Positions 23,701-36,276 are shown, counted from the first letter of the stretch. The stretch: 64,000 bases of DNA from Brassica napus (GCF_020379485.1 NC_063436.1:30688423-30752422); one strand, 5' to 3'. Notes: a model not told the origin generated them from the letters alone. Program-made: numbers and translations.

Positions 23701-24807
23701 GTGAAAATTATCGAAAGTATACCTTTGAGTAGGATCCAGAGGATTGATAGAGATGGTTGGCATTTCACAAACAATGGGAAATATTCGGTCAAATCAGGAT
23801 ATCAGGTAGAGCGGGTTTACCCAGATAGAGATAAACCACCAGAAATGTTTGGACCTACAGTGGATGCGTTAAAGTCGTTCTGCTGGAAGATTCGATGTCC
23901 ACCGAAGATGAAACATTTTTTGTGGCAATTGGTGACCGGTTGTATTGCAGTCAAGAAGAATTTACAAGCGCGAGGGATAAATGGTGATTTATGTTGTGCA
24001 CGATGTGGCGCTGATGAGGAATCAGTTAATCATGTGTTTTTTGAATGTCCTCCAGCATTACAGGTTTGGGCGCTATCCAAGATACCATCAAATCCCGCTA
24101 TCTTTCCAACAGGAGCTCTTTTTACAAACATGGATCATCTTTTTTGGAGAATTTCTCCGCAGCTAGATGATCATCAGTTTGCATGGATTCTATGGTATAT
24201 CTGGAAAGGAAGGAATAATAAAGTTTTTAGTAACCTTGATATGGATCCAAGGGAGACTATTAAACTGGCAGAAACAGAGTCCACACTATGGGCTGAGGCG
24301 CAGATAGTGAAGGAACAGAGAGCAGGGCCACATGTAGAGGGTTCGGCAGCACCGTTAATCCAAGGAAGATGGTGTTTCACAGATGGGTCCTGGAAGGAGG
24401 ATAGCGGTTTCTCTGGTCAGGGGTGGTTTAGTACTTTAGAAGGTTTTGAGGGTTTGATGGGAGCAAGGAATGTTAGGGCTAGTCTATCTCCTCTACATGC
24501 GGAGATGGAAGCATTACTTTGGGCAATGGAGTGTATGAGGAACTTACGACAATTTCAGGTTACATTTGCAACGGATTGTTCTCAATTGGTGAAGATGGTT
24601 TCGGAACCAGAAGAATGGCCAGCTTTTGCAAGTTATTTAGATGATATTAAAGTCCTGAAAGAGAGTTTTTCCCGCTCAGAGATTGTCCATGTGCCAAGAA
24701 CGCAAAATACAAAGGCGGATAGCCTAGCACGTAGTGTCAGGAAGCAGCCGTCTTTCGTCGTTCACATGGATCGACATCTCCCAGTTTGGTTCACAGAGTC
24801 TGTATGA
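20734..24807 (+). pseudogene. LINE ORF2 (endonuclease, reverse transcriptase, RNase H), two frameshifts
   Basis: ORF2 starts at 20734 (KVLSWNCRG). The apurinic-type endonuclease region includes IIGDLNE (about 21130) and ASDHRPV (about 21400). The reverse transcriptase lies at about 22080-22990, with FADD at about 22785. A Cys/His-rich region (CARCGADEE, HVFFEC) follows near 24000. RNase H lies at about 24370-24760 with FTDGS, HAEMEAL and ATDCSQL, so all three acidic residues are present. The frame is lost at an 11-T run near 20822-20833 (a one-base loss or two-base gain fits) and changes again near 21802 through one extra T, creating TAA at 21801-21803. Both breaks sit in T runs, so assembly error must be considered. 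Everything from 21856 on is one open frame of 983 codons. Confidence 0.92.
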
Positions 24808-24856
24808 GTCTGTTTATGCTGATGACAAAAAAAAAAAAAAAATACCATTATAATTA

Positions 24857-25896
24857 TCAAATGTGTGTAATGGTTAAGCTACAGTTATGACAGAAGACTC
24901 ACACATAACAATCATTCGGTGGCATCAATCGTCGCCTAAACTTATTAGATAATCATAGACAATCATCCGTATGATTTCGACACTGATCTTATAAGAGTCA
25001 CGAAAATTCATTGTGGTCCATCTCTAATATCTGAAAACCCCGTATATTTACGTACTAGATTCTTGGTTCAAATTGATTCAAAATTTAAGTTAACCTAAGA
25101 TTATTTTAAGATTGCTAAAATAAATGAAACATGAAATTGATTCAAAATTTAAGAAGAACATATTTATAAGAACGAACGCAAAACGTCTTTTAATCATTCA
25201 CGCGAAGACGCGTAAGTAAAATTTTATTTGCTTCCATGCTCTTTTGTTTTTGTTTTCGAATTTCTATCTGCAACTCTTCTCTTTCAACATATAGAGAATC
25301 ACTAGTCCATATACATCAAGTTAGTTTACTATTTTTAGGTCCAAAAGCGAAGTAGATAGCACGATCAAACTAATTGGCATAAGGAAAAAGATATGTGACT
25401 ATTTTGACTTCGATCTATTTCGATCACTAAACAGTAGTATGTTGTATATTCAAAACTCAGCCGTAGCAACAATCATTATCATCATAACCACACATGCAGA
25501 GATAGTCAGATCTTATCCAACGGCTAATAACTTCATCAAACTATTTATAAAGCTGTGTATTATAGAAAAAATAAGTTTATTTAAAAACCATTATGACTTT
25601 TTATTTCACTCTAAGTCACTTGTTGCTACTAGGGTAGTTTTTGCTAATAGTTTATGACTTTTTATTTCATATATAAAACCATCTCTTTGTCCCAAACAGT
25701 ACGGCCCCTAGATTGAGAGCGAATGAAAATCTACTTCAAGACTTGGAACTTATTATACGAATGCTAAAAGTGGTTCAAGAACTGGACCCACTTAGCCTAA
25801 CCCAGGTCACACTATTCACCACATCGAGGCTCCAACTTTTATATTGGCAACATATAAAAAACGTACTTTTATGTGCATTCTCCTTTTATATACGTA
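24857..25896. other. Intergenic DNA between LINE and Helitron
   Basis: No gene seen. The frames at 25439-25657 and 25713-25943 have no recognisable content and the second runs into the Helitron terminus. Confidence 0.5.
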
Positions 25897-28163
25897 CTAG
25901 GGTCGGCCCGCCCTGCGGGCGGGATGTTATTTCGAATAGTTAAAATAAATATTTAATATAAATTTTTATTAATTTAAAATTTAAATATTAGTTCAGCTCT
26001 GTATTTGTTTTTCTTTTTTTTTTAAGTCTAAAATATGGCTTTTGTTGTGGTTTTATAATTCAAAAAAAATTTCAATATTATTTAGAAAATAAAATGTGTA
26101 TCAATGATATAGAGATATACAATCACATCCAATGTTGTCGTCAACCTAGATCTAATGTCTGGACTGTTCTGTTTATAATATCTGAGAAGGACATCGACAA
26201 AGCATTGGCTTGAGAAGGAATATGAGCAATGTGGCTACCGTCGTTGTTATTGACGGCTGAAAGGAGGGGCTCCAGTTTCTGAGGTTTTTCCTCGTCATTA
26301 TCTACTCAAAAATTGACAATGCGAAGAGCGACACTATTCTTTTTGAACTTTTTCCCAACCTCCTCCAAGGAATTCTTTTCATACTTGATTGGGCTAAAAA
26401 AATAGAAGCGCAACATAAGCATCAGATAGCTTAAAAAAAAAAAGAACAATAGGCAAGAAAGCTAATACCTTCCAGGAAAAACAATAATCATTTGGCTGTT
26501 GATTCTTGGTGTTACAGTTTTGCAAGTACCTGTGCTAAACACCTGTAAGAATGGCTTCCTTCTCCTCATCATCCAATCATTTTCCAAGTCCAGGAAGAGG
26601 AAAGGCGTGTATTAACACTTAGCCACTGAAATCCAACCATGTACATAAATAATCACCATCATTTTCAAGTAAACAAAGCCACAAAACATTAGAGAGTAGC
26701 TATTTCCTCTTAAACTTGGTCAAACGATGGTGTCGGTTTAAAAAGGTAGTCTTTTTCGGTTTGGTGTATGTAAAACGTATCTTCCTATCAAACTCTGTTA
26801 GAGAGTCAATTTCGCAATAGTAAATATTATAAACAATCAAATGAGAAAAGATATCATGGATATAGTGGAACTTACGGCTCCTCTTTCGATTTAGATATAA
26901 TGTTTATGCTCTTTAGATCCTCATGATCAACACCACAAATCACTCCAATCTGTAACAGAAAAAAGAATCTAATCATATCAAATCAAATAAGATTAAAAAA
27001 TCAATTTAACTAAAATAAACCTACCAAGAGTTAATGCGAAAGTTCTAAGAAGACGAAGACACGTTCATCGTTCTGCTACGTTGTTTAGTTGTCGGAAACT
27101 CAACTGCCGATCTAAACAGAGATCCGCAACTCTGCTTGAAATCAAAATCCTTTTACTTTATAATCCTCTCATGAACCCGACTGATCTTAATTTTACTCTA
27201 ACTCCTTGAAATCAAAATCAGAGTAGGCGTAGTCAAGACTCTAATTCCTTTATCTGCAATGGCAAAACACGAAAAATCCCCTAAATCACAGATAAAAAGG
27301 ACAATCCAAAAGCTCTAATGGAATAGAATGTACCTGGGTTTTGGCACCGCAGAGAAGATTGACAGCTTCGGTTTGAGCCTATAATCTCTATTTCTCATCA
27401 ACTCGAAGTTGTTGATGTATATCATAGTCCACTACACACAAAATCAAAATCCATGAATCAAACTAAAATACTCAAAATCAGAAGCAGATGAAATTCAAAA
27501 ATCACCTCGAGCAAATGTTGAAGATGAAGATAGTATAGTTTGAGAGATATAGAAGATGGTTTGGAGGGGAGCAAAGCATACTTTTTTATACTCGGAGAAA
27601 CACCACATCTAAGAAGATTAACACATATTGAAGTGTAGATCGTGGATAAAGAAATTAAGAACATGTTCAATGCAGTGGATCTGAAAGCAAAATTAAGAAC
27701 ATATTGAACATGACTTTAAAAGCAAAATCACCTTAATAAAGATCTAAAATTCAAAAGCTTGATAATGTTGAGATTACAAACCGAAATAGTTTAATCTTAC
27801 CATGAACATGAGTTTAAGAACATAATCACCCTTGAATCCAGTAAGAGCATACCCAGCCCATCAGCTCCCCACGTTTATGGCTTTCAGAATCTGAGGAATT
27901 TCATCTCCTCTGCAAGAAAGGAAAGTCGATACGCAGTCTCGATCTAGCAATTAGGGTTACAACGCGAAGCACCTCTCTTCTGGGCTGGACGCAGCCTCCT
28001 TTCTCAGAACCCAACACGCATCAAACAGAAAAAGCCCATCACGGTAAGCTTTAATGAAACGCAGCGCTTCAGACACGTGTCGTGTGTAGAAAGAACGACT
28101 TATCTAGCTGGCGGGTGACGTGGAGGCACCAGGATTGAGAGAACTGTACTTTATATATAAAGA
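25897..28163 (-). mobile_element. Non-autonomous Helitron (d)
   Basis: Minus strand: TCTTTATATATAAAGTACAG starts at 28163 after A; the 3' end is CTAG at 25900-25897 followed by T, with a strong hairpin (CCCGCCCGCAGGGCGGGC) just inside. It is 2267 bp. The interior has patches of higher GC and mixed-strand short frames that may be captured gene pieces, but I recognise none, and no Rep/helicase domain. Its 5' end lies 272 bp upstream of the broken SAUR. Confidence 0.75.
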
Positions 28164-28337
28164 TATGTTTACAGAAAGATGAGCTAAGCCATGTGAGCCA
28201 GATGGATGACGGAGGGCCCAAGAGCCCACAACTTTTGGGGTTTTTTTAGTGATAGAGATATATACCGCATCTTACTGTTAGTTTAAGCATTGAAGTCTTA
28301 TTCTTTATCTTAAACTTACATGCTTTAAGTTTACTAC

Positions 28338-28345
28338 TATAAATA
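28338..28345 (+). promoter_or_regulatory. Probable TATA box of the broken SAUR
   Basis: TATAAATA about 98 bp upstream of the SAUR start codon, at the same relative place as in the neighbouring SAUR at 32891. Confidence 0.5.
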
Positions 28346-28435
28346 AAAACTTCTACTCCTTGACTATCAAGTCACTTGCTTCAAATATCTTTTACGTCAT
28401 CAAATTGATAAGTTGCATTGATCATAAAGAAGAAG

Positions 28436-28780
28436 ATGGGTTTAATGCGGTCGATACTTCCAAATGCAAATCAAATCTTCAAATTACAGTCTATGAGGAA
28501 CAGAAAAGGATCACCATCATCAACAACAACTTCAGGGCTTGTTCCTAAAGGTCATGTAGCGGTTTACGTTGGGGAAGGATTGGAGAAGAAGAGGTTTGTG
28601 GTTCCAATATCATACTTGAACAATCCTTTGTTCAGAGAGTTTCTTAATCATTAAAAAAAAAAAAAGTTTCTTAATCATGCAGAGGAAGAGTTCGGATTTC
28701 ATCACCCAATGGGCGGTTTAACGATTCCTTGTCGAGAAGAAGCGTTTCTTCAACTCATTACTTCTCATCAGCTGCATTGA
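28436..28780 (+). pseudogene. SAUR gene interrupted by a poly(A) stub insertion
   Basis: The frame starts at ATG 28436 (MGLMRSILPNANQ; an upstream in-frame ATG at 28418 is less typical). It shows [12 protein letters not shown] and [20 protein letters not shown], then stops at TAA 28652-28654 after 72 residues. The stop comes from a 27-bp insertion (13 bp beginning TAAAA plus a 14-bp duplication). Because 27 is a multiple of three, the rest of the gene follows in the same frame ([18 protein letters not shown]) to TGA at 28778-28780. Without the insertion this would be a normal SAUR of about 105 residues. A truncated protein lacking the C-terminal third of the SAUR domain might still be made. 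Helitron (d) lies 272 bp upstream and Helitron (f) 30 bp downstream. Confidence 0.88.
28638..28678 (+). repeat. Poly(A) stub insertion with 14-bp direct repeats in a SAUR
   Basis: AGTTTCTTAATCAT occurs at 28638-28651 and 28665-28678, separated by T plus 12 A. This is the footprint of a retroposition event that kept only the tail. Confidence 0.85.
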
Positions 28781-28810
28781 GGATTGAGGGACACAATAAT
28801 TAATATTTAA

Positions 28811-29597
28811 CTAGATCTCGATTCGCGCAACAGTGCGGATTTTTGTTTTTATCTATTTTTATATAAATATTTTGTTTTCAATTCTAAATAGGTATATATT
28901 ATAATGTATATGTGTCTATCAATTTTTAAAACATAATAAGTTTACTAGTATATTTTTCATTGAATAGATTGTTTCAAACTTTCACATGTATTTGTATCTT
29001 CTTCTATATATATTTTTCAGATTATTATTTTATTATTAAAATCGTAATTATATATATAAAGATTAATAAAATATTATTTTATTGTCATATTCAAATATAT
29101 TGCAACATTTCACAAATTTAGAAAGTTTTTAAAAAATTAAACTTTTCGCTTCATAGATTTATATTATCGAGTAAATAATTAAACATTTAGTTTTGTTTAA
29201 TTTTTAAAATAAACTATATAGTTTAAAATTTGTTTTCATTGGTTTAAGGTAGTAAAGATTAATCATTGTTAGATAATATGATTTTTGTTATTTAAAAAAA
29301 ATCTTTATAATTTTAAAAGTTAACATCGACAAATATTTAAATATTTAGCATATAGAAATATAGTATTACAAGATTAAATTATATATATTTAATTTATACT
29401 ATCTATAAATCCAATGGATCATCTATTGTTTAAATCTAATTATTGATAGCCCGATAAAAATTTATGGTAGCACAAAATTTAAATGATAAAGTTATATATT
29501 AAATGTAATATAACTTTCTACGAATATATCCATTAGGTCTATTTTTTTTAAAATCACACATAAATTAATGTTGTGACTTTTGTTTTAATATATAAGA
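28811..29597 (-). mobile_element. Non-autonomous Helitron (f)
   Basis: Minus strand: TCTTATATATTAAAACAAAAG starts at 29597 after A; CTAG at 28814-28811 is followed by T. A stem with GCGCGAATCG and CGCAC-type arms lies inside the 3' end, weaker than in the other copies. It is 787 bp, AT-rich and non-coding, and begins 30 bp after the SAUR stop codon. Confidence 0.65.
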
Positions 29598-30099
29598 TTA
29601 GTAGTATTGACGGTTTTGATGAAGCTTCTTGTTCTCACCTTCTACGAGGAGAATTACAGGAAATTTAGTTGTGTGTATATGACTGTTTAAAGCTCGTGTT
29701 CCGAAATAAGATTGTAAAGTTTTTTTTGAACTGAATAAGATTGTAAAAGTTTTGCTGGTATTTTTCTCAAACAATTTTCTTTGCTAGTATTCATACATAA
29801 ACCATTAAAATCTCAAGATAAAGAGGCGGATTGGATTTAAAGCTTTAAAAGTTGTCTAGGAACTTTAAAAGATTGAGTTACAATTTAGAATTCCGAAGAT
29901 AATATTTTGAGCGTTTTCAATACCTACTGTGACATGGTTAGATGATATAGTTCTAACAATACATCTAAAAATAAATTATTATTAAAGTGGAAGCTTTATA
30001 TATTGGGAAATCTCTGTAACATAATTACATTTATTTATTTTAATAACCAGCTCTGACTTGCGTTATAAATATAGTATCCTAAAAATATAAATAAGACTT
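29598..30099. other. Intergenic DNA, no gene seen
   Basis: AT-rich sequence with no supported feature. Confidence 0.5.
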
Positions 30100-30143
30100 C
30101 CTGCAGGAGTTTTTTTTTTTTTTGTCAACCCCTGCAGGAGTTT
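30100..30143. repeat. Poly(T) stub insertion with 13-bp direct repeats
   Basis: CCTGCAGGAGTTT occurs at 30100-30112 and 30131-30143, separated by 11 T plus GTCAACC. On the minus strand the insert ends TTGAC+poly(A), close to the GATGAC+poly(A) tail of the LINE in this window. Confidence 0.85.
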
Positions 30144-30159
30144 AAACTATTAAAAGAAA

Positions 30160-30195
30160 CTAGAGATTTTTTCCGCGCTTCGCGCGGATTGTGTC
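30160..30195 (-). mobile_element. Helitron 3' terminus (g), 5' end not found
   Basis: CTAG at 30163-30160 (minus strand), followed by T, with the perfect hairpin CCGCGCGAAGCGCGG about 9 bases inside. I could not find the matching TC start to the right, so the length is unknown and the copy may be truncated. Confidence 0.55.
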
Positions 30196-32783
30196 TTATA
30201 AATTTATTTTATTTATAATATTATTTGTCGGTTTGTTTCTTTTACATTAATTTTTTGTTTTTCCAATGTTAGTTTTTCTTAATTTAAATTTATATGTTTA
30301 TAGTTTTTCTTTTTTCTGGTTGTGGATGGAGAATTATATTTTTTATTGATGGTTTTTGTATGTAACATAAACTTTTTGAAATTTTAAAATAATGTTATAT
30401 ATAGTACAATTAACACATTAAAGAAGAGAAACATATTTAAGCACATTTTATACAGGTTTTATATACATAATTTTAAACATTATATATGTATATATTATAA
30501 GTTTGAAACATGTAAATGCTTTCTAAAGTTAAATACTTGTTCTGAGTTTACATAACTTATCGAAAGTTTTATCTTTTTTAAATTTAAATCACAGAAAAAA
30601 ATCAAAAAGTCAGTATAGATGGGTTTTATTGGGCTTTTAAATCAACACTGAAAATTTACATGAATCATATAACAACAGTTTTATAAACAACTCGATAAAA
30701 TTTGACCGAGCCAAAGATTTTCACACAATATGTTCTTTCTTCTTCAAATTGCGAAGAGCCTATAGGCACAAGAAAAAAATCATAATTTTTGTTTTCACTT
30801 ATATAACATTTTTTTTCCTTTACACACGGAATTTATTACACTGCTATAAGCAATTGAGAACTCTATTCATATAAGATTCACATCTATGCATTTTAACAAA
30901 GAAGAATTTTAGCCATCTTTAGTTTCAGAATGAATCAACTTCAGTCATATACACTATATTTTCTCTATGATTCAAATCTTACAATTTTAATATATGTGCA
31001 GATTTCCATGTGAAAAAACACGCACGCCATCTATCGTTCAACCTATTACTTTTTCCAAAGTAAACACTATAATCCTCGTTTGGTTAGCTCCACAAACTAA
31101 TCTCTTTGGATCAGTGTAACCTTTCAGAAAATGATAATCTTAACATCTTACAAAAAAAACAACAAATATTGACTTATTTATATGAATATATATTATTTTA
31201 AATCATTATAGTGGACGAAGAAAGCACCATAATTTGTACAACAAATTTTCTTAGATTCACTTCATCATATTCACCATTTTACCATTTTAATTACATAATT
31301 TTATATGAGCTTCTTCACCTTTTCCGGTTATTTTCTCTTTATTTATAACTACAATATAAAGTTATAAACTATATATATATTATAAATTAATAATTTATTT
31401 ACTTTTAAAGTAACGATTAAAAATAGAACATAATTCAATATAGATATATGATTTTATTAATAAATTAGCAGTTACAAATTTGAAATTTTTAGAAATATCA
31501 AAAGTTTTATATTAGTTAATTATCTTCTAAATGACATTATTTTAATTCTTTTTGGATGAGAATATTTTGGCTGAGGTGGATAGTCTCAAAAGCCTTGAAT
31601 TTAGTCCCTTTTATATAGTAGGATGGTGGCTCACATGCACTCTAAAGAAACTAAAATGGGTTGTATGGGATGATAATGTAACCGCGTTGATAATTCAAAA
31701 CACGACATATTTTCTTCAAATAAATAATATTTACTAAAAATAATTGAAATAGTACTTCGCAATTTTATTTGATAGTGAAACTTATCATAACAAATACGAT
31801 AGCTCAATCATTGCATATTTAGATTGTCAAGCACATGTTAGTCTCCGTTATTAGGAAGAGATAATTGTGATCATAATCATGCAAATGAAACGCAATAACT
31901 GAAATATTCTTAGAATATATAATTACATAATACTTGCGAGGTATAAGAAATATTTAACCATGCGCCTTGAGATCAAACATGGATCTGAATACATTTAGTC
32001 AAAAAAAGAAGAAGAAATGCATACATAGAGTTTTTAAAAAATCATAATGTTAGTGATGACGATATTTATAACTATTGTTGTTAAATTCTGGTGTTCCAAC
32101 GGAGTTTGTTGAGCCAGAAAACTCATATTATTTAAGACCTACAACTTCTATACCTAGCTGGTATATTGAACGTGTTGATTCTACATTGTAAGTACACAGA
32201 GAAACTATGCATGTTCAATGTTTCCATTTTCACGACTCCAATCTTAGTATTACACATGAAGGTCCTCTTACAGATTTAATAATAATCATAAATACAAATT
32301 TAGTAATAGTTATTACAATAGATAGATATAAAGTTTTGTAAAGTCAATTTTATTTAAGACACAAAAGAGTCATGTTGAGTGGGGCTTTAGGGGTGGGTAA
32401 CACATAGACCAAAAGCCACCATATTCAAGAGCTGACAAGAGACTTGTCAAAAGTGTATATTTTCATTTATGATGACTTTTGACAAGTCTTTATTCATCAT
32501 AACTAATAGGACCAAACCTGTTTCATGTAATGGCCAGAGATTTTAATAAGTGGAAGAGGAGCATGTGAGTTCTGTAACTTTGGTGGTCCCTATCTGATTA
32601 TATTCTTAAGTCACCCAGAGAAATCAGAATCAGCTTTGATGCTTTTCTAGGTAAACCTTATTTTTGTTAAGCGATCCCATGTGAAACCCTGCAAACTCCT
32701 AATAATTAAATACAAGAAAAATATGTTGTATTTTCTAGGTAAACCCTACTCGAAATTTGATTCCCTTTACCTCCAAAGAACTC
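30196..32783. other. AT-rich intergenic DNA and SAUR upstream region
   Basis: No gene I can support. The first part probably belongs to Helitron (g). The 61-codon frame at 31552-31737 has no recognisable domain. The last several hundred bases lead into the third SAUR promoter. Confidence 0.5.
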
Positions 32784-32790
32784 TATAAAT
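32784..32790 (+). promoter_or_regulatory. Probable TATA box of the third SAUR
   Basis: TATAAAT about 100 bp upstream of the start codon, followed by an A/C-rich leader. Confidence 0.5.
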
Positions 32791-32890
32791 TACAAGTAAC
32801 TTAAACACAACTCCACCAAAAACAGTAATCGTTCTCCGCTATCATAGAACAGATTATTCTTATAGATTCTATAAAACTCTTGCTTTAGAC

Positions 32891-33172
32891 ATGGCTATAT
32901 TGTCACGTGTTAACAACTCTAAACCGTCCCAAAAACAGCAATCTCGTGTTCCAAAAGGACATGTTGCGGTTTATGTCGGAGAAGAGATGGAGAACAAGAA
33001 GAGATTTGTGGTTCCCATTTCATACTTGAACCATCCTTCGTTTCAGGGTTTGCTAAATCGAGCAGAGGAAGAGTTTGGTTTCAATCATCCGATTGGTGGA
33101 TTGACGATTCCTTGCAGAGAAGAAACATTCGTGGGTCTTTTGAATTCTTATGGTTGTGTTGTTTCAACTTGA
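32891..33172 (+). CDS. SAUR family auxin-responsive protein (intact)
   Basis: A complete intronless frame of 93 residues. A short, basic, variable N-terminus (about 20 residues) is followed by the SAUR domain: [60 protein letters not shown]. All core SAUR motifs are present. It is closer in sequence to the broken SAUR at 28436 than to the one at 7261, which suggests tandem duplication within the cluster. Family function is promotion of cell expansion through PP2C.D inhibition. The C-terminal tail is short, as is usual. No damage is visible. Confidence 0.93.
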   Translation: MAILSRVNNSKPSQKQQSRVPKGHVAVYVGEEMENKKRFVVPISYLNHPSFQGLLNRAEEEFGFNHPIGGLTIPCREETFVGLLNSYGCVVST

Positions 33173-35673
33173 GATATCTTTTTTTGGGAATCCTCAAAGT
33201 TTTTTCTTTCCATTTTATGGATTTTTTTGTTGGTTGTTCCCTTTGTTTATTTCTGCAAAGGAGAACATACTGAATCAGCCTGTAAATATGTTGTGTAACC
33301 AGTCAAATCAGGTTATACTATTTGTACTTCCACAAAAACATTGATGAAACCCATTTTCATGTTTTCGAAAATAATCTTATTATTAAAATTCTTTCGGAAT
33401 ATCAAAAGTAACTTCGCTTGATTGATGATTTCTAGGTAGAAGAATCAGTGATAAAAAGAAAAGAAAAATAATTACTGTTTCAGAGATTAAAAACACGAAT
33501 TAACCTTCCCCAATTACCATGTACTGTACTATTTAAAAAGTCATTACCATTTAATTCGATTCCATTATTTACATGATCATACCAGTAGAATAAATTAATT
33601 ATTTTGATTTAATCAAATTGTAGAAACTCTTTTTTTTTTTAACAGTTGGTAGAAAATCATTAAAAATTTAAAAAATTCACTAACTGTTTTTTTGAATTAT
33701 ACAGAGGTATCATGGTCTCAACTGAAGTGAATCCAGACTAGTCACGTGTTAGCGGCCAACGTTTTCGGTCTACATATCGGTCCCTTGTCTCTAGCGATAC
33801 CTAATTTTTAATTTACTAGTGGCTATGACTCGAATCCTAGTGGCTTCACTGTATTGGACTTCATCCTTTGATTGCCGGTTAATTTTCCGCCGAATGGTAA
33901 ACCCAAAGACCATCGTTACTGAATTATTGCATAGTTCTTGGAACACTAGGGCGACCTAGAGCAAGAGAAACTCTGTACTAGAACTTAACAAAGAATTACA
34001 ATATCAGTTTAACTAATATTTCGGTGGCAAAAATCAGCCTTGTCTAAATAAACCAAATTCTAGGCATATGGGTGTTCGGGTCGGGTTCAATTATTCATAA
34101 ACAAAATTTTGAATTTTGAGAAATAATAGATAAAGGATCCGAACTTTTATTTTAAACAAAACAGCATAGCTTTTTAATTAATTGAACTGGCCATGTTATG
34201 GGCAAATGATAGGTCTTCGTCATAAGCTTCCTTTTCTTATTGTGATGCATTAACTACTGTATATTGGCATTGTCATTTAGAGGTATGTGATTTGCAAATA
34301 TTTGAAGTTTGATTTTACATGGTAGATAGGATCATGGAAATTTTGTCTTGTATAAATTATAAGTTAAAGAGAATGACATTTTAACAAAAGAATCACTACT
34401 TTTGAGGATCAGATCGCAAGGCGCATAACAATCAAAATAACAGCAATGTATAGTGTAATTCATGATGAATTTTTTAATATACTTAGATTTTTTAATATAC
34501 TTTAGCTTATAAAACCAAAAGACGTTATAATATCAATATGTAGTCATGTAGACACAAAAATTGTCATAATTTCAACAACAATAAAAAGTTCTGAAATCTT
34601 TGTCTAATGTTGTTTTTCACGTATAACAAATGTGGAGTCTCCAACTATAAAATCAAGAATGATTCTAAGACGCATCTATATGATTAGAGACTGAATTGGG
34701 TCATTAGATGCGGCTTAGGAAATCAAAGATCAAAATGTAATGATTTGTTAGTTGCAGCTTCAAGACATTGAGGATATTTAAATTTTTGCCAACTAAGAAT
34801 ATTCGCATCTAGCTATCAGAAGAAAACCAGTCCCATGATTGACCAAATTGATTATTTCTTCTATACTTAGATGTGAAATATCAAACTGGTTATCTTTGTC
34901 CTGAATTTTTGCTTCATGTTCATTGTTATTTCATACAATGTGACAAGTTGCGCTCATTGTCTTCTTTGAAAGTCCTTTGTCCACTCGTTAATATCTATTA
35001 AACGAGCCCACACTTTAATGTTGAAGAGGAGCAGAATATATTTGAATTTTCAACATAATTCATAATTTTTTATATAAGTAAGAATAGAGAACTTTTTTCT
35101 TGGAAAGCTTGATGAACGAGTTAAGCCATGTGATATACGATAATAAGTCAAACAACTTGCATGAGAAATAAAGAACCCATTATATGCCCTTAAATCATTG
35201 AAACGCTATGAATCGTTTTATTTTAAGGATTTCCATTATTTTATTCAAAGATTTACGAAATCAAATCAAATAAAAAGAAGACCCCCCAACTTGAGGAACA
35301 CGTAGAAAAATATTTTAACTGTTTGACATAGTAATTAAATTTTCCAAAAACTAATCTTAAAATATAGAAAGATTCAATTTTAAAGAAGATCCCCCAACTT
35401 TCTCCCCAAGTTTCTCCTAAAACCTAACACCTCGCTTTGAATCCAATCAATATTATAAATAGGCAACACCGATTTTCTATTCAAACCCACACCTTCGAAC
35501 AAACCAACAGGATCTACGTAGGATAATATATGACAAACATTTTTATTTTAATAATAATTGAAAAAATAAAGAAGACAATATTATAAAAATTGACTATAAA
35601 CAAATAAAGATCTATTAAAATATAGATTCAACAAGTATTTATTAATTTAAATGAAATTTTAAAAAGAAACGAT
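33173..35673. other. Intergenic DNA, no gene seen
   Basis: Mixed AT-rich sequence. The 64-codon frame at 33150-33344 is in the SAUR 3' untranslated region. A partial direct repeat containing AAGA(A)GA(C/T)CCCCCAACTT occurs near 35277 and again near 35383. Sequence at 33700-33960 looks like degraded transposon but no ends are visible. Confidence 0.45.
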
Positions 35674-35709
35674 CCCGTCCGCGCTTTAAAAGCGCGGGTC
35701 AAAATCTAG
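35674..35709 (+). mobile_element. Helitron 3' terminus (h), 5' end not found
   Basis: A hairpin formed by CCCG(TC)CGCGCTTTTAAAGCGCGGG-like arms is followed by TCAAAAT and CTAG at 35706-35709, then T. This is a Helitron 3' end on the plus strand. I could not identify a convincing TC start upstream. Confidence 0.55.
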
Positions 35710-36018
35710 TTTTTCTTAAACATGGAGAACCAGAAGAATTTATTTAAGTCTACGAGTCTTTAACAATACATATTTAAGATTAAATCCACATTATATATTT
35801 ATATTGGATATAAATTTTATTATCAAATGTAAGTAACAAACATTTGTGAGCATCCAAACCAATAAGATGATTATTTCTTTGCTGCCTAGCTAAACAGAAC
35901 AATTACAAGTTTAATTCCATGTCAAAATAATACTCCTGTTGAGTATTTAGTATTTAGTATTTACTGATGTTTCAACTTTTATGTGGGTTTATTTGTTACG
36001 ACTTGAATGTTACAAATA

Positions 36019-36274
36019 CTCCATATGTTCCCGAAAGTAAGATTTTCTAAAGTATGCACGCTTATTAAGAATTTAATAAATGTTTATAATTTAATTTATT
36101 TTTTACTTTATTATACACTTTTCAATAACTTTTCAACAATGAAATTTAATCAATTCAAATATTCTCAATTAATGTTCTTCAAAAGTATTAAAAAATATCT
36201 TAACAATATAAAAAATCTATTTTTGTGGAATAAGAAAAAAAATTAAAAAATCTTATTTTCGAAAATGGAAGAAG
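36019..36274. mobile_element. Stowaway-like MITE, degraded
   Basis: CTCCATATGTTCCCGAAAGTAAG at the left and CTTATTTTCGAAAATGGAAGAAG at the right are imperfect inverted repeats flanked by TA on both sides (36017-36018 and 36275-36276). It is 256 bp and AT-rich. It resembles the better-preserved copy at 44272-44546. The 79-codon frame inside it is by chance. Confidence 0.6.
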
Positions 36275-36276
36275 TA

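Larger units (their letters stand above)
17636..24841 (+). mobile_element. Full-length L1-type LINE retrotransposon
   Basis: About 7.2 kb with a perfect 15-bp target-site duplication, ATACCATTATAATTA, at 17621-17635 and 24842-24856, and a 3' poly(A) of about 15 after GATGAC. The order is: 5' leader of about 630 bp, ORF1 (DUF4283-like plus zinc knuckle), a 258-codon open frame, then ORF2 with endonuclease, reverse transcriptase, a Zn-binding region and RNase H. RNase H at the C-terminus is typical of many plant L1 elements. ORF2 carries two frameshifts, so this copy is probably not autonomous, but the perfect duplication and long frames indicate a young insertion. Confidence 0.95.

Noticed and set aside
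31552..31737. 61-codon plus-strand frame
   Set aside because: No recognisable domain, AT-rich surroundings, no promoter or homologue evident.
33620..33660. Possible tail-only insertion around a T run
   Set aside because: The flanking words (TTGTAGAAA and TTGGTAGAAA) are short and imperfect, so a duplication cannot be claimed.
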